A stretch of DNA of 64,000 nucleotides. Source: Campylobacterales bacterium. Lineage in GTDB: Bacteria; Campylobacterota; Campylobacteria; Campylobacterales; Sulfurospirillaceae. The notes under the pieces were generated by a model. That model ran no database searches and was not told the origin of the DNA. It saw nothing but the letters and a program-made list of their open reading frames with translations. The stretch lies in the NCBI GenBank assembly GCA_016930915.1, contig JAFGFU010000005.1:62001-126000 (forward strand), in the 5' to 3' direction. The position numbers and the translations under genes are program-made. Positions 8,309 to 18,747 of this stretch are shown one piece after another. Positions within the stretch are counted from its first letter, which is position 1. Each line of letters begins with the position of its first letter.

Positions 8309-9295
8309 GTGGTGCCTGAATCTGTGTTGCATACAAATATTTATGATCTTTTAGAGATTGTCAAAAGCATTAAAAATCCTTTTTCTCGTGAAAATTTTAT
8401 GGCAAAAGTGAAGCCTGCCTTTGGGGATGGGACGTTTTTGTGGTACAACCTAGGCAATGGCATCGCCAGTTATACTTATGCGTATGAACTTTCCCAAGAT
8501 ACTGTGGCTACCTTGTATTCAGATGTTGCTGGTGCGGTGTTGGTGTTTAATTTAGGGGATGATTTTACACATGCGTATCAAAATGGCACGAAGTATGTGA
8601 TTAAGAAAAACAGCTTTTTTATTGGTTTTTCATCGCATGCGTTTGAGATGAAGATATGTATGGCTCAGGGGAAATCGTATAAAACGGTTAATGTTGGCAT
8701 TAAAGAGGAGTTATTACTGCGTCTCATAGCTCATTATGGTGATATGTATGCCAAAATGGTGAACGATACTCGTCTCAATGGCTATGCGATTTTAGAGGGT
8801 GGAGAGATTGATGGGATGCAAAGGGAGATATTGAACCTTTTTCCTTTGCATGAGATGGATGAGGATGTGTTGAATGTTCTAAAATTGGAGGGACACATTA
8901 TGCATTTGGTGCACGATACGATTGTGCGTATTATGCGAATGATGCATAAAATGAGTGATTTGAATTTAGATATTGCGAAGATTAATTCCCTTGAACGTGC
9001 GAGAAATATCATATACAACGAGTATGACAAAGAGCTTTCTATCAAACAGATTGCGTATCGTTCAGCGATTAATGAGTGTTATTTGAAGAAAGACTTCAAA
9101 GCCTATTATGGTATGACAGTGTATGAAATGCTACAAACACAACGTTTAGAAATGGCGAAAAAACTTCTTAAAAATGACACGAGTGTGAAAGAAGTGAGTT
9201 CTAAAGTCGGCTACAAACACACAGGACATTTTAGTAAACTTTTTACAAAGCGCTTTGGTATATCGCCGAGTATGTACCGCAAAAACTTCTCTTAA
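8309..9295 (+). CDS. AraC-family regulator (second of two)
   Basis: The 328-residue protein ends in an AraC DNA-binding domain: LSIKQIAYRSAINECYLKKDFK followed by SVKEVSSKVGYKHTGHFSKLF and the family ending F-G-I-S-P-S-x-Y-R. It follows the other AraC gene by 24 bases and precedes the second TonB operon by 120. It is not a close copy of its neighbour, so the two probably answer to different ligands, each serving one receptor operon (inference). The start is GTG at 8309 or 8312, after AAAGGG. Confidence 0.75.
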   Translation: MVPESVLHTNIYDLLEIVKSIKNPFSRENFMAKVKPAFGDGTFLWYNLGNGIASYTYAYELSQDTVATLYSDVAGAVLVFNLGDDFTHAYQNGTKYVIKKNSFFIGFSSHAFEMKICMAQGKSYKTVNVGIKEELLLRLIAHYGDMYAKMVNDTRLNGYAILEGGEIDGMQREILNLFPLHEMDEDVLNVLKLEGHIMHLVHDTIVRIMRMMHKMSDLNLDIAKINSLERARNIIYNEYDKELSIKQIAYRSAINECYLKKDFKAYYGMTVYEMLQTQRLEMAKKLLKNDTSVKEVSSKVGYKHTGHFSKLFTKRFGISPSMYRKNFS

Positions 9296-9345
9296 AGCGT
9301 TATTTTCCCCTTTGTATTCTTTTTTTTCCTTTTTGTGACTTTTTA

Positions 9346-9364
9346 TTTATTGATAATCGTCATC
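9346..9364. promoter_or_regulatory. Candidate Fur box before the second TonB operon
   Basis: TTTATTGATAATCGTCATC matches the classical 19-base Fur consensus at 14 positions, including the central TGATAATC. It lies about 50 bases before the receptor start at 9415, a sensible operator position. Confidence 0.5.
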
Positions 9365-9414
9365 ATAAATGGCACACTTCTTCCATTCAAACTGATTTAG
9401 AGAAAAGGATAGCT

Positions 9415-11414
9415 ATGTGGAAAAGAAGTTTGGTGCTATGTGCTCTTTTACCCTCATTTGTATGTGCTGAGAATGCAACGGTTGAACTGAGCGAAGTAAC
9501 GGTTATGGGTGAAAAAATAGAGCGTTCGATGCAAGAGACCACAACGGCGGTGAGTGTGTTTAAGGGCGAGAGCGTGGATAAAGCCGATACCAAATCCATC
9601 TATGATGTGGCCGCTCAGGTTCCCAATATGATTAATAATCCTTCTGATATTCCCATTATTCGGGGTGTGAATGGTGCTGGACCTGCTATTGGAGGGTTTG
9701 CGGTACTCTCAGGAAAACACGTCCTCGCATTAGTACCAGTGTGGATGGTTTAAGTGAGGCATGGAACGGGCAACGCTATATGGATGTGAGTTCGTGGGAT
9801 GTGGAGCAAGTAGAGGTTCTGCGAGGTCCTCAATCAACCACGCAAGGGCGAAACAGCATCGGTGGGGCTGTTGTTGTAACGACCAAAGACCCTAGCTTTG
9901 AGCCTGAGGGTGCACTGCGCATTGGGTATGAAAATGAGGCAGATAAAGCACTCTTTGCGGCAATGATTTCAGGCCCTGTGGTGGAGAATGAATTGGCAAT
10001 GCGTTTAAGTATGGAGGGTGTGTATGGGCATGGGTTTATTGACTATGCGGGAGCAGATACACCATGGAATCCTTCAGACATTAAACAAGGCAGTGTGCGA
10101 GGCAAAGTGTTGTGGATACCCAAAGAGATAGAGGGTTTGACGGTTAAAATGACAGCAGCGCATAAGCAGAGTGAAGGTGGCTATATGAATGAAATTAGCC
10201 CTAATTCAGATATATCAGATTATACCTTTTTAGTCTCCGCACCTTCTAGTTTGGTGCGTTATGGCGATAGCAAAAGTCATATGCTGAGCACGGATGTAGA
10301 GTATGTTCTCAATCCTGAGACGACCTTTTACTTTTTAGCAGGGTATAGCAAGACCAAAACAACGTTTGAACAAGCCCCCACAGCGATGGATATGACTATT
10401 GATGAAAAGAGCATTACCTTAGAGCCTCGTTTGGTGCATAACCCACAAGGAGGGCTTCTTACGAGTATGGCAGGGCTTTATTTTTACCATCGTGACCAAA
10501 AAACAGATATTGCCAAACAGATTACCATGGATAGCGATGATACGATTAACGCCCTTGCATTTTACCTTGAAGAGTCTTTACATGTAAACACGAAGTTGGA
10601 CTTCATTTTTGGTGGTCGGATTGAGCGAGAGCATCAAGAACGTGATGTTACGTATAACACCAGACCTATGGATGCCAACGTGGCGGAGACCATGTTCTTA
10701 CCCAAAGTGGGGCTCAACTATAAACTTACACCTGAACATACCCTAGGCTTTACCGTACGCAAAGGGTATAACCCAGGAGGAGGTTCTTTAACGTGGGATA
10801 CCTATACGTATTATGAGTACGATAAAGAAGAGGTGTGGACGTATGAGGCAACCACTCGCTCTTTGATGTTAGGGAAACAACTCTCTTTAAATACCAACCT
10901 TTTTTACAATGACTACAGCGATTATCAAGGGATTGCAGGTTCGGGTTTGGGACAGCGTTTTAGCAATGTTCCTGAGGGAAAAAGCTATGGCTTTGAAGTC
11001 GAATCAAGCTATCGGGTGAGTTCTGATTTAGAACTTTATGGCGCTCTTGGATTTTTACGCAGCGAAATCACCAAAGCACCCGAGGGAACAACCTTTAAGG
11101 GCAATGAATTTAACCATGCGCCGCATTTTACGGGAAGTTTAGGCTTTACTCAGCATTTTGGCGGAGGCTTCTTTTTTGGCAGTGATTTACATTATGTGGG
11201 TGAGTATTATACAGGGATCAATAATCTCGATACGTCTAAAGCAGGCAAATATACCTTGGTCAATTTTAATCTAGGCTATGAGACGAAAGATTATACGATT
11301 CGTACCTATCTTAAAAATGCCTTTGATGAAGAGGTCTTGTATAACTACCGTGGCACCTTTGCGCAAGTGGGACAACCTCGTACGTTTGGTGTGACCTTTG
11401 ACTACCGTTTCTAA
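9415..11414 (+). pseudogene. TonB-dependent siderophore receptor, frameshifted
   Basis: Two frames together make one receptor of about 665 residues. The first (9415-9753) gives a signal peptide ending in VCA, a TonB-box region (VELSEVTVMG) and the plug up to PAIGGFAVLSGK. The second resumes with TRPRISTSVDGL, then VEQVEVLRGPQSTTQGRNSIGG and a barrel ending in VTFDYRF. The switch is at the AAAA at 9714-9717: one more base there restores GKTRPRISTSVDG. The break would leave only a truncated plug, so the gene is inactive unless it is a sequence error. It starts an operon with membrane and PepSY genes typical of siderophore reduction and uptake. Confidence 0.8.
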
Positions 11415-11429
11415 GAAGAGTCGTTTCAA

Positions 11430-11729
11430 ATGAACCTTTATCGCTTTTTAGCCACACATGAGCCCAATGGCAAAACACTAGGGCTCTTTCGCATCCTGAC
11501 CGCTATCTTTGGCGGTTTGGTGCTTTCGTACCTTGGCATGAGCCTTTTACCTGTACTTTTTTCTTCGTTTAAGCAGGATTTAGCGGTGATTGCACTGTTA
11601 TACAACACGTTTGCATGGGCGGTGGTGGCATTGTGGATTGCTCTAGCTCCTACAAAACTTTCTGCCTTGCTTCGATGCTTTCTTACCACTTTGATGATAG
11701 GGATGCTTTTAGGATACCACTATGTATGA
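11430..11729 (+). CDS. Small membrane protein of a siderophore operon (DUF3649-like)
   Basis: The 99-residue protein has three hydrophobic segments (FRILTAIFGGLVLSYLGMSL, NTFAWAVVALWIALA, CFLTTLMIGMLLGYH). Its size, helices and place between a TonB receptor and a PepSY protein match the small DUF3649/DUF3325-type proteins of ferric-siderophore operons, but I cannot assign the family firmly. It starts 16 bases after the receptor and overlaps the next gene by eight. Confidence 0.55.
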   Translation: MNLYRFLATHEPNGKTLGLFRILTAIFGGLVLSYLGMSLLPVLFSSFKQDLAVIALLYNTFAWAVVALWIALAPTKLSALLRCFLTTLMIGMLLGYHYV

Positions 11730-13298
11730 AAAACTATGGAAACAGCGCCTTGTACGTTTGCATGCCACGTTAGGTTTGGTGGTTTCACTGTTGCTGTATA
11801 TAAGTCTTTTTTTTGGAATTTTTGCGATTTTTTTGCCCTATATTCATGTTTGGGAAAAACCTTCACGGCATATCCAGACCCTAAGTCCCACACAGATTGA
11901 TTATGAGAAAATTCTCCAAACAGTCGCTTTGGAGCCAAATTTTCCTCAAAATAATCTTGTGATAACCTTGCCTAAAACCAAAGGGGAAAGTGCGCTTAAG
12001 GTTTCTCACCGCTTTGCTACACCGCTGTTTTTCAACTCAAGCAATGCTGAAAAAATCGCTGATGAGGGAAAAACATCGCAACTTTCATCCTTTCTCAATC
12101 AGCTTCATTACGGAAAAGTGCTTGATTTTGATAAGGAACTTTTTGGTGCTTTGTGGAGTGTTTTTGGTAGGGTTTTATTTGGGTTAATGGCTGTTGGTGT
12201 CATGAGCGTCATCATTTCAGGAGTCATTTTAATTCTGATTTTTTCCTACAAGCAGAAAATAAAAACACCCAAAATGCTTTTTTCTGCTTTACATGTAAAG
12301 ATTTTTACATGGGTTTTTCCTGTCTTTTTACTCATCGTGATGAGTGGGGCGTTTATGAATCTTTCACTTCTAAGCGCAACACCTATGGCAAAACTTATCA
12401 GTGGGGGAGCGCAGAGTCAAATCGATGCCATCATCGGTCCTGTCCTTTTTCCTAAAGAGCAGAGTGTTGCACAGTCCCATGAAGATGCGCTAATGCTTCC
12501 TATCGCAAAGCTTTTTCATATGGCACAAACACGAAAGCCTACGATTGATTTTCAACAGATTCGCTTGATAAATTGGCACGATCAGAGCGCTCGTATCGAA
12601 TTTAAAGGTATGACCCCTATAAGCCTTTTTTAAACGGGGGTGTTTTTCATAAACCAAGTGTGATACTCAGCGGAGTGGATGGCTCTTTAATAGCGGAGCA
12701 AGGGGTTTTAGGGCGTTCGTGGAGTGTGTATGCAGCAGAAGCGACCTTTTTTCTTCATTTTTTAGCAGGGGTGGATAGTATCAGTCGTACGATAGTTGCT
12801 TTGATGATGCTAGGGTGCGCATTGGCTATAGGATTTGGTGTGATGTTATGGTTGGAAAAAGAGTCTAGAAAGTTTGAGAGCAATACGTTGTTTTATCATG
12901 GATTTGGACGTCTTGCTTTGTCTGTGATGGTAGGTGTTCTCCCAGCAACGGCTCTGTTATTTGTAGTGCAATGGCTTTTGCCCTTTGATATGATTGATAG
13001 AGTTTTATGGCAAAAAGGGCTCTTTTATAACGCATGGCTCGCAACGCTCTTTTGGTCTTTTTACCGACTTAACAGTTACCAAGCCGCTAGAGAATTACTG
13101 GCGTTGGGTGGGGTGTTGTTTATAGTAGCGGTTGGTGTACACTATTATCGTGTGGGTTTTGTGGGGATTGCTTCGGTGATAGGCGTGAATTGCGCCTTAT
13201 TTTTTGTGGGGAGTATTCTACTTTTCATCGCACAAAAATTGCCTGCTTCTTTTGAGAAGCGTGTTTCATTTTGGCTAAGAAAAAAGGAGCAAGTATGA
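11722..13298 (+). pseudogene. PepSY-domain inner-membrane protein (iron-uptake/reductase type), frameshifted
   Basis: The full product would be about 525 residues with four or five membrane helices and periplasmic PepSY regions, like the PiuB/FoxB/FpvG proteins thought to take part in release or reduction of iron from siderophores. The first frame runs to 12633 and ends in an unrelated tail (MTPISLF). The homologous reading continues in another frame: FKG then YDPYKPFLNGGVF, SVILSGVDGSL and onward to 13298. A single missing base near 12609 explains it. There is no homopolymer there. The 3' part ends in an ATGA overlap with the next gene. Confidence 0.7.
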
Positions 13299-13771
13299 AA
13301 AAAATAGTTTGGTTGTTGAGTCTTCCTTTATGGATGTACGCACACACGTTGTTATTACATGTAGGCGATAATGAGGATGGAACTATCAGTATTAAAGGTG
13401 AATTTAGTACAGGTGAGGGTGCTTCGGGAGCGTTGGTAAAACTCAAAGCACTAGGAAGTGAAGAGATACTTATGCAACAAAGATTACCCAATAGCAGTGA
13501 AATAGTTTTAGAGATTCCAAAAACACCGTATGAAATTATCCTCGATGGAGGTCCTGGGCATCAGGTACATCGTGAGGGTATCGCACCAAAGGGAGGATTT
13601 GCAAAAAACACTTCGGTGTCCTCGAAAAATGCTACGCCTCAAACCTACACTTTTCCTTTAGCCTTGCGTGTGAGTTTGGCGTTGGCATTAATCCTTCTCA
13701 TAGCAACAATTACCATTAGCATTTACAATACCCGTTTAGTGATTCGAAGCATAGAAAAGAAGAAAGCTTAG
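13295..13771 (+). CDS. Periplasmic protein with a C-terminal membrane anchor, unknown
   Basis: About 158 residues: a signal peptide (IVWLLSLPLWMYAHT), a soluble beta-rich domain (LHVGDNEDGTISIKGEF, PYEIILDGGPGHQV) and one C-terminal helix (ALALILLIATITISIY). I chose ATG at 13295, which has AAAAGGAG upstream and overlaps the PepSY stop by four bases, over the ATG at 13271. Proteins of this layout occur at the end of PepSY operons and in metal-transport operons. The function is unknown. Confidence 0.6.
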   Translation: MKKIVWLLSLPLWMYAHTLLLHVGDNEDGTISIKGEFSTGEGASGALVKLKALGSEEILMQQRLPNSSEIVLEIPKTPYEIILDGGPGHQVHREGIAPKGGFAKNTSVSSKNATPQTYTFPLALRVSLALALILLIATITISIYNTRLVIRSIEKKKA

Positions 13772-13790
13772 GAATGTTTTCCTAAGCTTT
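13763..13790. terminator. Bidirectional hairpin terminator
   Basis: A perfect 12-base-pair stem (13763-13774 with 13779-13790) with a TGTT loop overlaps the stop of the rightward gene and lies eight bases from the end of the leftward phoX-like gene. Read leftward it is followed by a T-rich run, so it should work best for that gene. Confidence 0.75.
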
Positions 13791-13797
13791 GGGAGTG

Positions 13798-15615
13798 TTA
13801 TTCAAACGCAGGGAATGGCCCCATTACGCCAATCCACGACTCGATGTCTTGTGGTGAGCTTTTCTTATCTTTGTCACTCTCTCCATAAGGGTGCTGAATG
13901 ACGGTTGTCAAATACCCATTACCACCGATGTTTGGATACCAAAATGGAGACGTGGTTTCAGAACCATAGGGTGCGGTTAAAATGCGTGTGAGGCTCTTGG
14001 TGTCAACATCGTATGCCCAGATATAATCAATCTGGTGTAAGCCTGTATCTTCACCAATGATGAGTACATTAGAACTCTTGATAAAGGTTAAATTATCAGG
14101 CTCTGCAATAGCATCAATCGCACATTTATTGCCATCAAATTCACTTCCTTTAGGATAGGTTTTCATCACGCCCATCACTTCACCCACAAAGTTGCTCGCT
14201 ATCATATTGCTCGCAATCGCAACCCCACTACTGTCTTTTTGTCCGCCCGTAATAGCAAGTTTATACACCCCACCACAGTCATTGCGTGGTAATTTGATAT
14301 GGTTACCGCCCCCTAAATCATATTGGTCGCTCTCTTTTCCACTTTTTTTGTAGTCTTCCATACCGTATAAGATACGGCTGATGGCAATATAGAGTTGGTT
14401 GCGTTTAGGATCGAAGGTAATACCCTCTTTTTTATTGAACTCTGTTGTCGCTCCCATGTAGCCTGCATAGCGTCTTGATTCTAAACGTGAAGCAACCAGA
14501 CCCATACCCGTTTTAAGCTTTAAACACTCGGTTCCCCATGCGGTATTGACAGAGCGAAAATCAGCAGGACATTTTCCATGGTCATCTTTTGCAACATCAA
14601 AGAGATCTTCAAAGGAGAGTTTTTTATCGACAAATTTACGCATTTGCGCATCATTGGCACGTCCTAAATTAATCCATGTAATACCAAAAGAACCGCCATT
14701 GAGATCACTTTTTTGCTCTAATTTAGCCGAATACAAAGTACCTGAACTCAAATCCCGCTCTTTATCGGCAATAAACATAAACAAGGCACCGTTTACACCA
14801 TCATCGGTCAAGTAAACTGTTTTTTCATCAGGCATAACATAGCCTAATTCATGCGCAAAACGACCCATGGAGTAGTGTTTGACATATTTTGTCTCACCTT
14901 TGTCGTTTGTGATGGTCACTTCTGGCATCCACCCCCAATAGTAAGGATTGAGTGCTTTTTCACCCTCTTTAAAGTAGAGCGTGTAATTAGAGTAATATTC
15001 ATCTTTGGCGACGGCTCTGGCATTTGCTTCGTATTCTTCACTTCCTAAGTGGCTTCCCCATGGTGTTTTCATTCCCGCACAGTGCACCCATCCGCCATGA
15101 TACCCTGCTTGGGAGATGTGGCTGGTCGCAACGGCTTTAAGTCCACCCTCAGCCGTTTTTTCAAGTCTTGAGATGTACATCGCAGCAGGGCCACACTCAA
15201 ATTGGGTGATGGCAAAAAGATTTCCATTTAATTCATGGAGCGTGGTGTGATCAGGGCCTGAGCCATCTTTACTGGTTTTACAGACAAAGGGGCTTCCATC
15301 TTTATGGCTAATGGGTTTGTCCATTTCATCTTTGACTTGACCAAAGATCTCTGTTGTTTTGCCATCTAAACTGGGCAAGACTTGACCCGTTCGTGCAATG
15401 GTATGCCACGCAATTTTGTGTGTTTGCCCATTAATAACTACTTCTTCAGAAGTCATAATCTGTTTTTTCTCCGCATCGCTTATGGGTGCTTTTACGGGTT
15501 TAAAATAGACCTCATTGTGCGTTTGCGTCGCAGGTGATGGGGTGGTCGTACAGCCACTGAAAATTAAGCCAGCGACTGAAAGGGCGAGCGTGCTTTTAAG
15601 CATCACGTATGTCAT
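13798..15615 (-). CDS. PhoX-like (DUF839) lipoprotein
   Basis: The 605-residue protein has a lipoprotein signal (LALSVAGLIFSGC; lipid on the Cys) and then a large domain typical of PhoX/DUF839: CKTSKDGSGPDHTTLHEL, AHELGYVMPDEKTVYLTDDG, FDPKRNQLYIAIS, PDNLTFIKSSNVLIIGED. PhoX enzymes are calcium/iron phosphatases of the periplasm; here the protein would be fixed to a membrane. AAGGAAG stands before the ATG at 15615. No phosphate regulator or transporter is nearby, so a true phosphatase role is not proven. Confidence 0.75.
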   Translation of the reverse strand: MTYVMLKSTLALSVAGLIFSGCTTTPSPATQTHNEVYFKPVKAPISDAEKKQIMTSEEVVINGQTHKIAWHTIARTGQVLPSLDGKTTEIFGQVKDEMDKPISHKDGSPFVCKTSKDGSGPDHTTLHELNGNLFAITQFECGPAAMYISRLEKTAEGGLKAVATSHISQAGYHGGWVHCAGMKTPWGSHLGSEEYEANARAVAKDEYYSNYTLYFKEGEKALNPYYWGWMPEVTITNDKGETKYVKHYSMGRFAHELGYVMPDEKTVYLTDDGVNGALFMFIADKERDLSSGTLYSAKLEQKSDLNGGSFGITWINLGRANDAQMRKFVDKKLSFEDLFDVAKDDHGKCPADFRSVNTAWGTECLKLKTGMGLVASRLESRRYAGYMGATTEFNKKEGITFDPKRNQLYIAISRILYGMEDYKKSGKESDQYDLGGGNHIKLPRNDCGGVYKLAITGGQKDSSGVAIASNMIASNFVGEVMGVMKTYPKGSEFDGNKCAIDAIAEPDNLTFIKSSNVLIIGEDTGLHQIDYIWAYDVDTKSLTRILTAPYGSETTSPFWYPNIGGNGYLTTVIQHPYGESDKDKKSSPQDIESWIGVMGPFPAFE

Positions 15616-15776
15616 AGTTCTTCCTTAGTATTGGGGTATAAAAACCGCATTGTAAAACCAATTCATTACAGAGGTATTACAAAAGTGTGACATTTGTCAA
15701 AAAAAAACAGTGTAATAAAATTGAAACTTTTTAAGATTAAAATTTTTCAAAATAATGCTTAAGAAAGTGATTCTCA

Positions 15777-17531
15777 ATGCAGATATATAACTATGGTTTG
15801 ATAGTTTCTCTTTTTACATGTAACCTACTTTTAGCAGAAGAAATTGATTTGAAAAATACGACCTTATACAATGAAACTGCTTATATTACGAGTCAATGTT
15901 ATACAAAAACAGAAGATGAAAGTAACCCAAATATTTTGCATAATCCCTGTTTTAGTTGCCATGTGAAAAACAAAGTTCCTAACTTCACCTTGTATGATGA
16001 TGAGTTACAACGAGCGTATGACTTTCCCGCTCCTGCTTTAAAAAACCCATGGAGCAATCTCTTTTTAGACAGAACCCAAGCGGTCAATGCCATCAGTGAT
16101 GAGGCGATTTTACGCTACGTTAGGGAAGATAATTACCTCAAAAATGGCAAGATTATTTTGCAAGAAAAACTCAACAATCTCCAACCCTCATGGGATTTTA
16201 ACGACAACCAGCAATGGGACGGGTATGTGCCTGATTGTTATTTTCACTTTGATGAAGAAGGGTTCGATACAGCCCCCAATGGCGAGTATACAGGTTGGAG
16301 AGCCTTTGCGTACTATCCCTTTTTAGGCACCTTTTGGCCGACCAATGGTAGCACTGATGATGTACTCATTCGTCTTGCCAAACCGTTTCAAGAAGATGAA
16401 AATGGACGCTTTGATAAAGAAGTTTATAAGCTTAATTTGCTTATCGTCGAATCGCTTATTAAACAAAAAAGCCTCGCTATTGCACCCACCGATGAGAAGC
16501 GTTATGGGGTGGATTTGAACCAAAACGGCACCCTTGACGTGGCAGATGAAATCGTTTTCAACTGGCAACAACCCACATACGATGCGCAATCCCTAAAACT
16601 TTCCAACTTTAGTATGAGCTATGTGGGTCATGCGAAAAAACTTCTTGAATCCAATGATTACCTTATCGCCCCAGGTCTTTACCCCAAAGATACGGAGTTT
16701 TTACACTCGGTTCGCTATATCAACATTGATAAAAACGGTGAAATTACCCTTGCTCCACGTATGAAAGAGCTACGTTATGGTAAAAAACACTTTTGGTATC
16801 CTTACTTTCAGCTCTCTAATGCAGGTATGGAAGATTTAAAAGAAAAAGAGAGTTCTCCTGATAATGTTGATACCTATGTGGGAAACATCGAAACAGGATT
16901 GAACAATAAAATTGGCTGGTACTATCAAGGCTTTATTGAAGATGCCAAAGGGGAACTTCGTCCTCAAAGTTATGAAGAGACGCTATTTTGCGTGGGATGC
17001 CATAACAACATCGGCGCCATCGCCGATAGCACTTTTGTGTATCAGCGCAAATTTGAAAAAGGCACACACAAAGAGGGTTGGTACCACTGGAGCGAAAAAG
17101 GGTTTAAAAACATCAAAGATATGCTGCTGCCAAATGGAGAGAGCGAGTACGTCCGCTACCTCAAAAACAACAACGCAGGTGATGAATTTAGAGATAATGA
17201 AGAGGTCATGGAGAAGTTTTTTGTCAAAGGGTGGGAAAAGGATGCGAAAAATATCGAAAAAGAGCTTTTGATTAAACTGGAAAATCCTGACAGTGTTTTG
17301 GATTCGTATTGGAAAGTTAAAAAAGAGGCAATTTTAAAGCTAAAAAATGACATCTCCTACTTGCTTTTACCATCCAAACAACGAGCTTTAACGTTGAATA
17401 AAGCCTATAAAGTCATTGTGGAAGAGCAAAGTTTTATCTACGGGCGTGATGCGCATGTAAAGCCTGTCACAAATGTGCATAAAGAGGTGACAAGCAAACA
17501 AATGACCCATTTGGAAAAGATTGAGCGATGA
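15777..17531 (+). CDS. Periplasmic di-haem cytochrome c-like protein, unknown
   Basis: The 584-residue protein has a signal peptide (LIVSLFTCNLLLAEE) and two c-type haem motifs, CFSCH at 58-62 and CVGCH at 405-409, far apart. I do not recognise a named enzyme. It is translationally coupled (four-base overlap) to a NicO Ni/Co permease, and the next genes encode a DUF1007 protein and a small exported protein, so it probably belongs to a metal-related process. A TGATTCTCA just before the start recalls half of a Fur site. A redox sensor or electron carrier for metal uptake is a guess only. Confidence 0.6.
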   Translation: MQIYNYGLIVSLFTCNLLLAEEIDLKNTTLYNETAYITSQCYTKTEDESNPNILHNPCFSCHVKNKVPNFTLYDDELQRAYDFPAPALKNPWSNLFLDRTQAVNAISDEAILRYVREDNYLKNGKIILQEKLNNLQPSWDFNDNQQWDGYVPDCYFHFDEEGFDTAPNGEYTGWRAFAYYPFLGTFWPTNGSTDDVLIRLAKPFQEDENGRFDKEVYKLNLLIVESLIKQKSLAIAPTDEKRYGVDLNQNGTLDVADEIVFNWQQPTYDAQSLKLSNFSMSYVGHAKKLLESNDYLIAPGLYPKDTEFLHSVRYINIDKNGEITLAPRMKELRYGKKHFWYPYFQLSNAGMEDLKEKESSPDNVDTYVGNIETGLNNKIGWYYQGFIEDAKGELRPQSYEETLFCVGCHNNIGAIADSTFVYQRKFEKGTHKEGWYHWSEKGFKNIKDMLLPNGESEYVRYLKNNNAGDEFRDNEEVMEKFFVKGWEKDAKNIEKELLIKLENPDSVLDSYWKVKKEAILKLKNDISYLLLPSKQRALTLNKAYKVIVEEQSFIYGRDAHVKPVTNVHKEVTSKQMTHLEKIER

Positions 17532-18268
17532 GTACGTTGTATCATACTTTTTTAAGTTACATCATTGGATGGCAAAAAGAACTCAATACTGCCATTACCG
17601 ATGCTTTCGATACCCTCGAATCAGCCCAAGGAGGCGGTGAAGTATACGCTTACATTCTTGCGAGTGCTTTTGTGTACGGTCTGGTGCATGCCCTAGGACC
17701 TGGGCATGGGAAGATGGTGATTGCAAGTTACTTTTTAGTGCACGGCTCCAAAGTGCGTGATGCCCTCAAAGCGGGATTTTTAATCTCTTTAGTACACACC
17801 TTCTCAGCGCTAGGCATCACAGCGATACTCTATCTTTTTTTTCAAAATGCTATTATGAAGCATTTTGAACGCATTAATGCTAACATGTACAAAATTTCAG
17901 CCATCTTCATTATGCTACTTGCGCTTTTTTTACTCTTTGAAACCCTCAAAGAGCGCCAACACGCTACCCCTCATGCTACGACCTCATCTAAAAGTCTTTT
18001 AAAAATTGCTTTTTCTATCGGGATTGTACCATGTCCTGGCGTGATGAGCATTGTTTTGTTTTCAATGATTTTGGGCTATTACACACTAGGTGTTGCCAGT
18101 GCGATTAGTATGAGTATTGGCATGGGGATTACGATGTCTTTGGCAGCGATTGCAACCACGCGCATCAAAAATACTTCTTTTTTAAGCCGCTACAAAGGGG
18201 TGTTTCATAACCTTAGTTTTGTGGGTATTGCTCTTTTATTCGGACTTGGCGTTGCCATTTTGGTATGA
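17528..18268 (+). CDS. NicO-family nickel/cobalt permease
   Basis: The 246-residue membrane protein has six predicted helices and the family motifs HALGPGHGKMVIASYFL and FSIGIVPCPGVMSIVLFSM, which hold the His and Cys residues expected to handle the metal. NicO/RcnA members move Ni or Co; pairing with DUF1007 is typical of uptake systems, while RcnA itself is an exporter. No His-rich cytoplasmic loop of the RcnA kind is seen. Ni could serve hydrogenase, and Co could serve the corrinoids used by Sulfurospirillum; neither is shown here. Confidence 0.8.
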   Translation: MSTLYHTFLSYIIGWQKELNTAITDAFDTLESAQGGGEVYAYILASAFVYGLVHALGPGHGKMVIASYFLVHGSKVRDALKAGFLISLVHTFSALGITAILYLFFQNAIMKHFERINANMYKISAIFIMLLALFLLFETLKERQHATPHATTSSKSLLKIAFSIGIVPCPGVMSIVLFSMILGYYTLGVASAISMSIGMGITMSLAAIATTRIKNTSFLSRYKGVFHNLSFVGIALLFGLGVAILV

Positions 18269-18747
18269 AATTTCTTTGCCTTATCGTTATTTTTCATCTG
18301 AGCCTTTGCGCACACCCGCATTTTTTTATTGATACGGATATTCGTATTGAAAAAGAGGCTATTTACCATCTTTGGCGTTTTGATGCGCTCAACTCCAAGC
18401 TCTTGATTTTTGAATTTGATACCGATAAAAACCGTATTTTAGATACTCAAGAACAAGAACATTTTTTAAAAGAGCACATAGCACCTTTGGCACAAAACCA
18501 TTTTAATCTCTTTTTTCAAAGTGGCGAAAAAGAGATACCAAGCAAACCCATAGATTTTAACGTGAGCATTGCAAATAAACGCCTTGTCGTGACCTTTAAA
18601 ACAGAGCATCTTTTTAGCCAATCCTCTATTTTTTGTACCATTGATGGAACCTTGTATATGGCGTATCAGTTACATGATGTTCAAAGCATCTATGCGTATG
18701 AGGCCCAAAAAAGTGACTACGATTTTTGTTTAGGAGTTAATCCATGA
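18265..18747 (+). CDS. DUF1007 family exported protein
   Basis: The 160-residue protein has a signal peptide (LCLIVIFHLSLCAHPHFF) and the DUF1007 start AHPHFFIDTDIRIE, then FEFDTDKNRILDTQE, an EF-hand-like acidic loop. DUF1007 proteins are found next to NicO permeases and are thought to help present Ni or Co in the periplasm. The mature protein begins with His residues (HPH). Its start overlaps the permease stop by four bases and its end overlaps the next gene by four. Confidence 0.75.
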   Translation: MKFLCLIVIFHLSLCAHPHFFIDTDIRIEKEAIYHLWRFDALNSKLLIFEFDTDKNRILDTQEQEHFLKEHIAPLAQNHFNLFFQSGEKEIPSKPIDFNVSIANKRLVVTFKTEHLFSQSSIFCTIDGTLYMAYQLHDVQSIYAYEAQKSDYDFCLGVNP

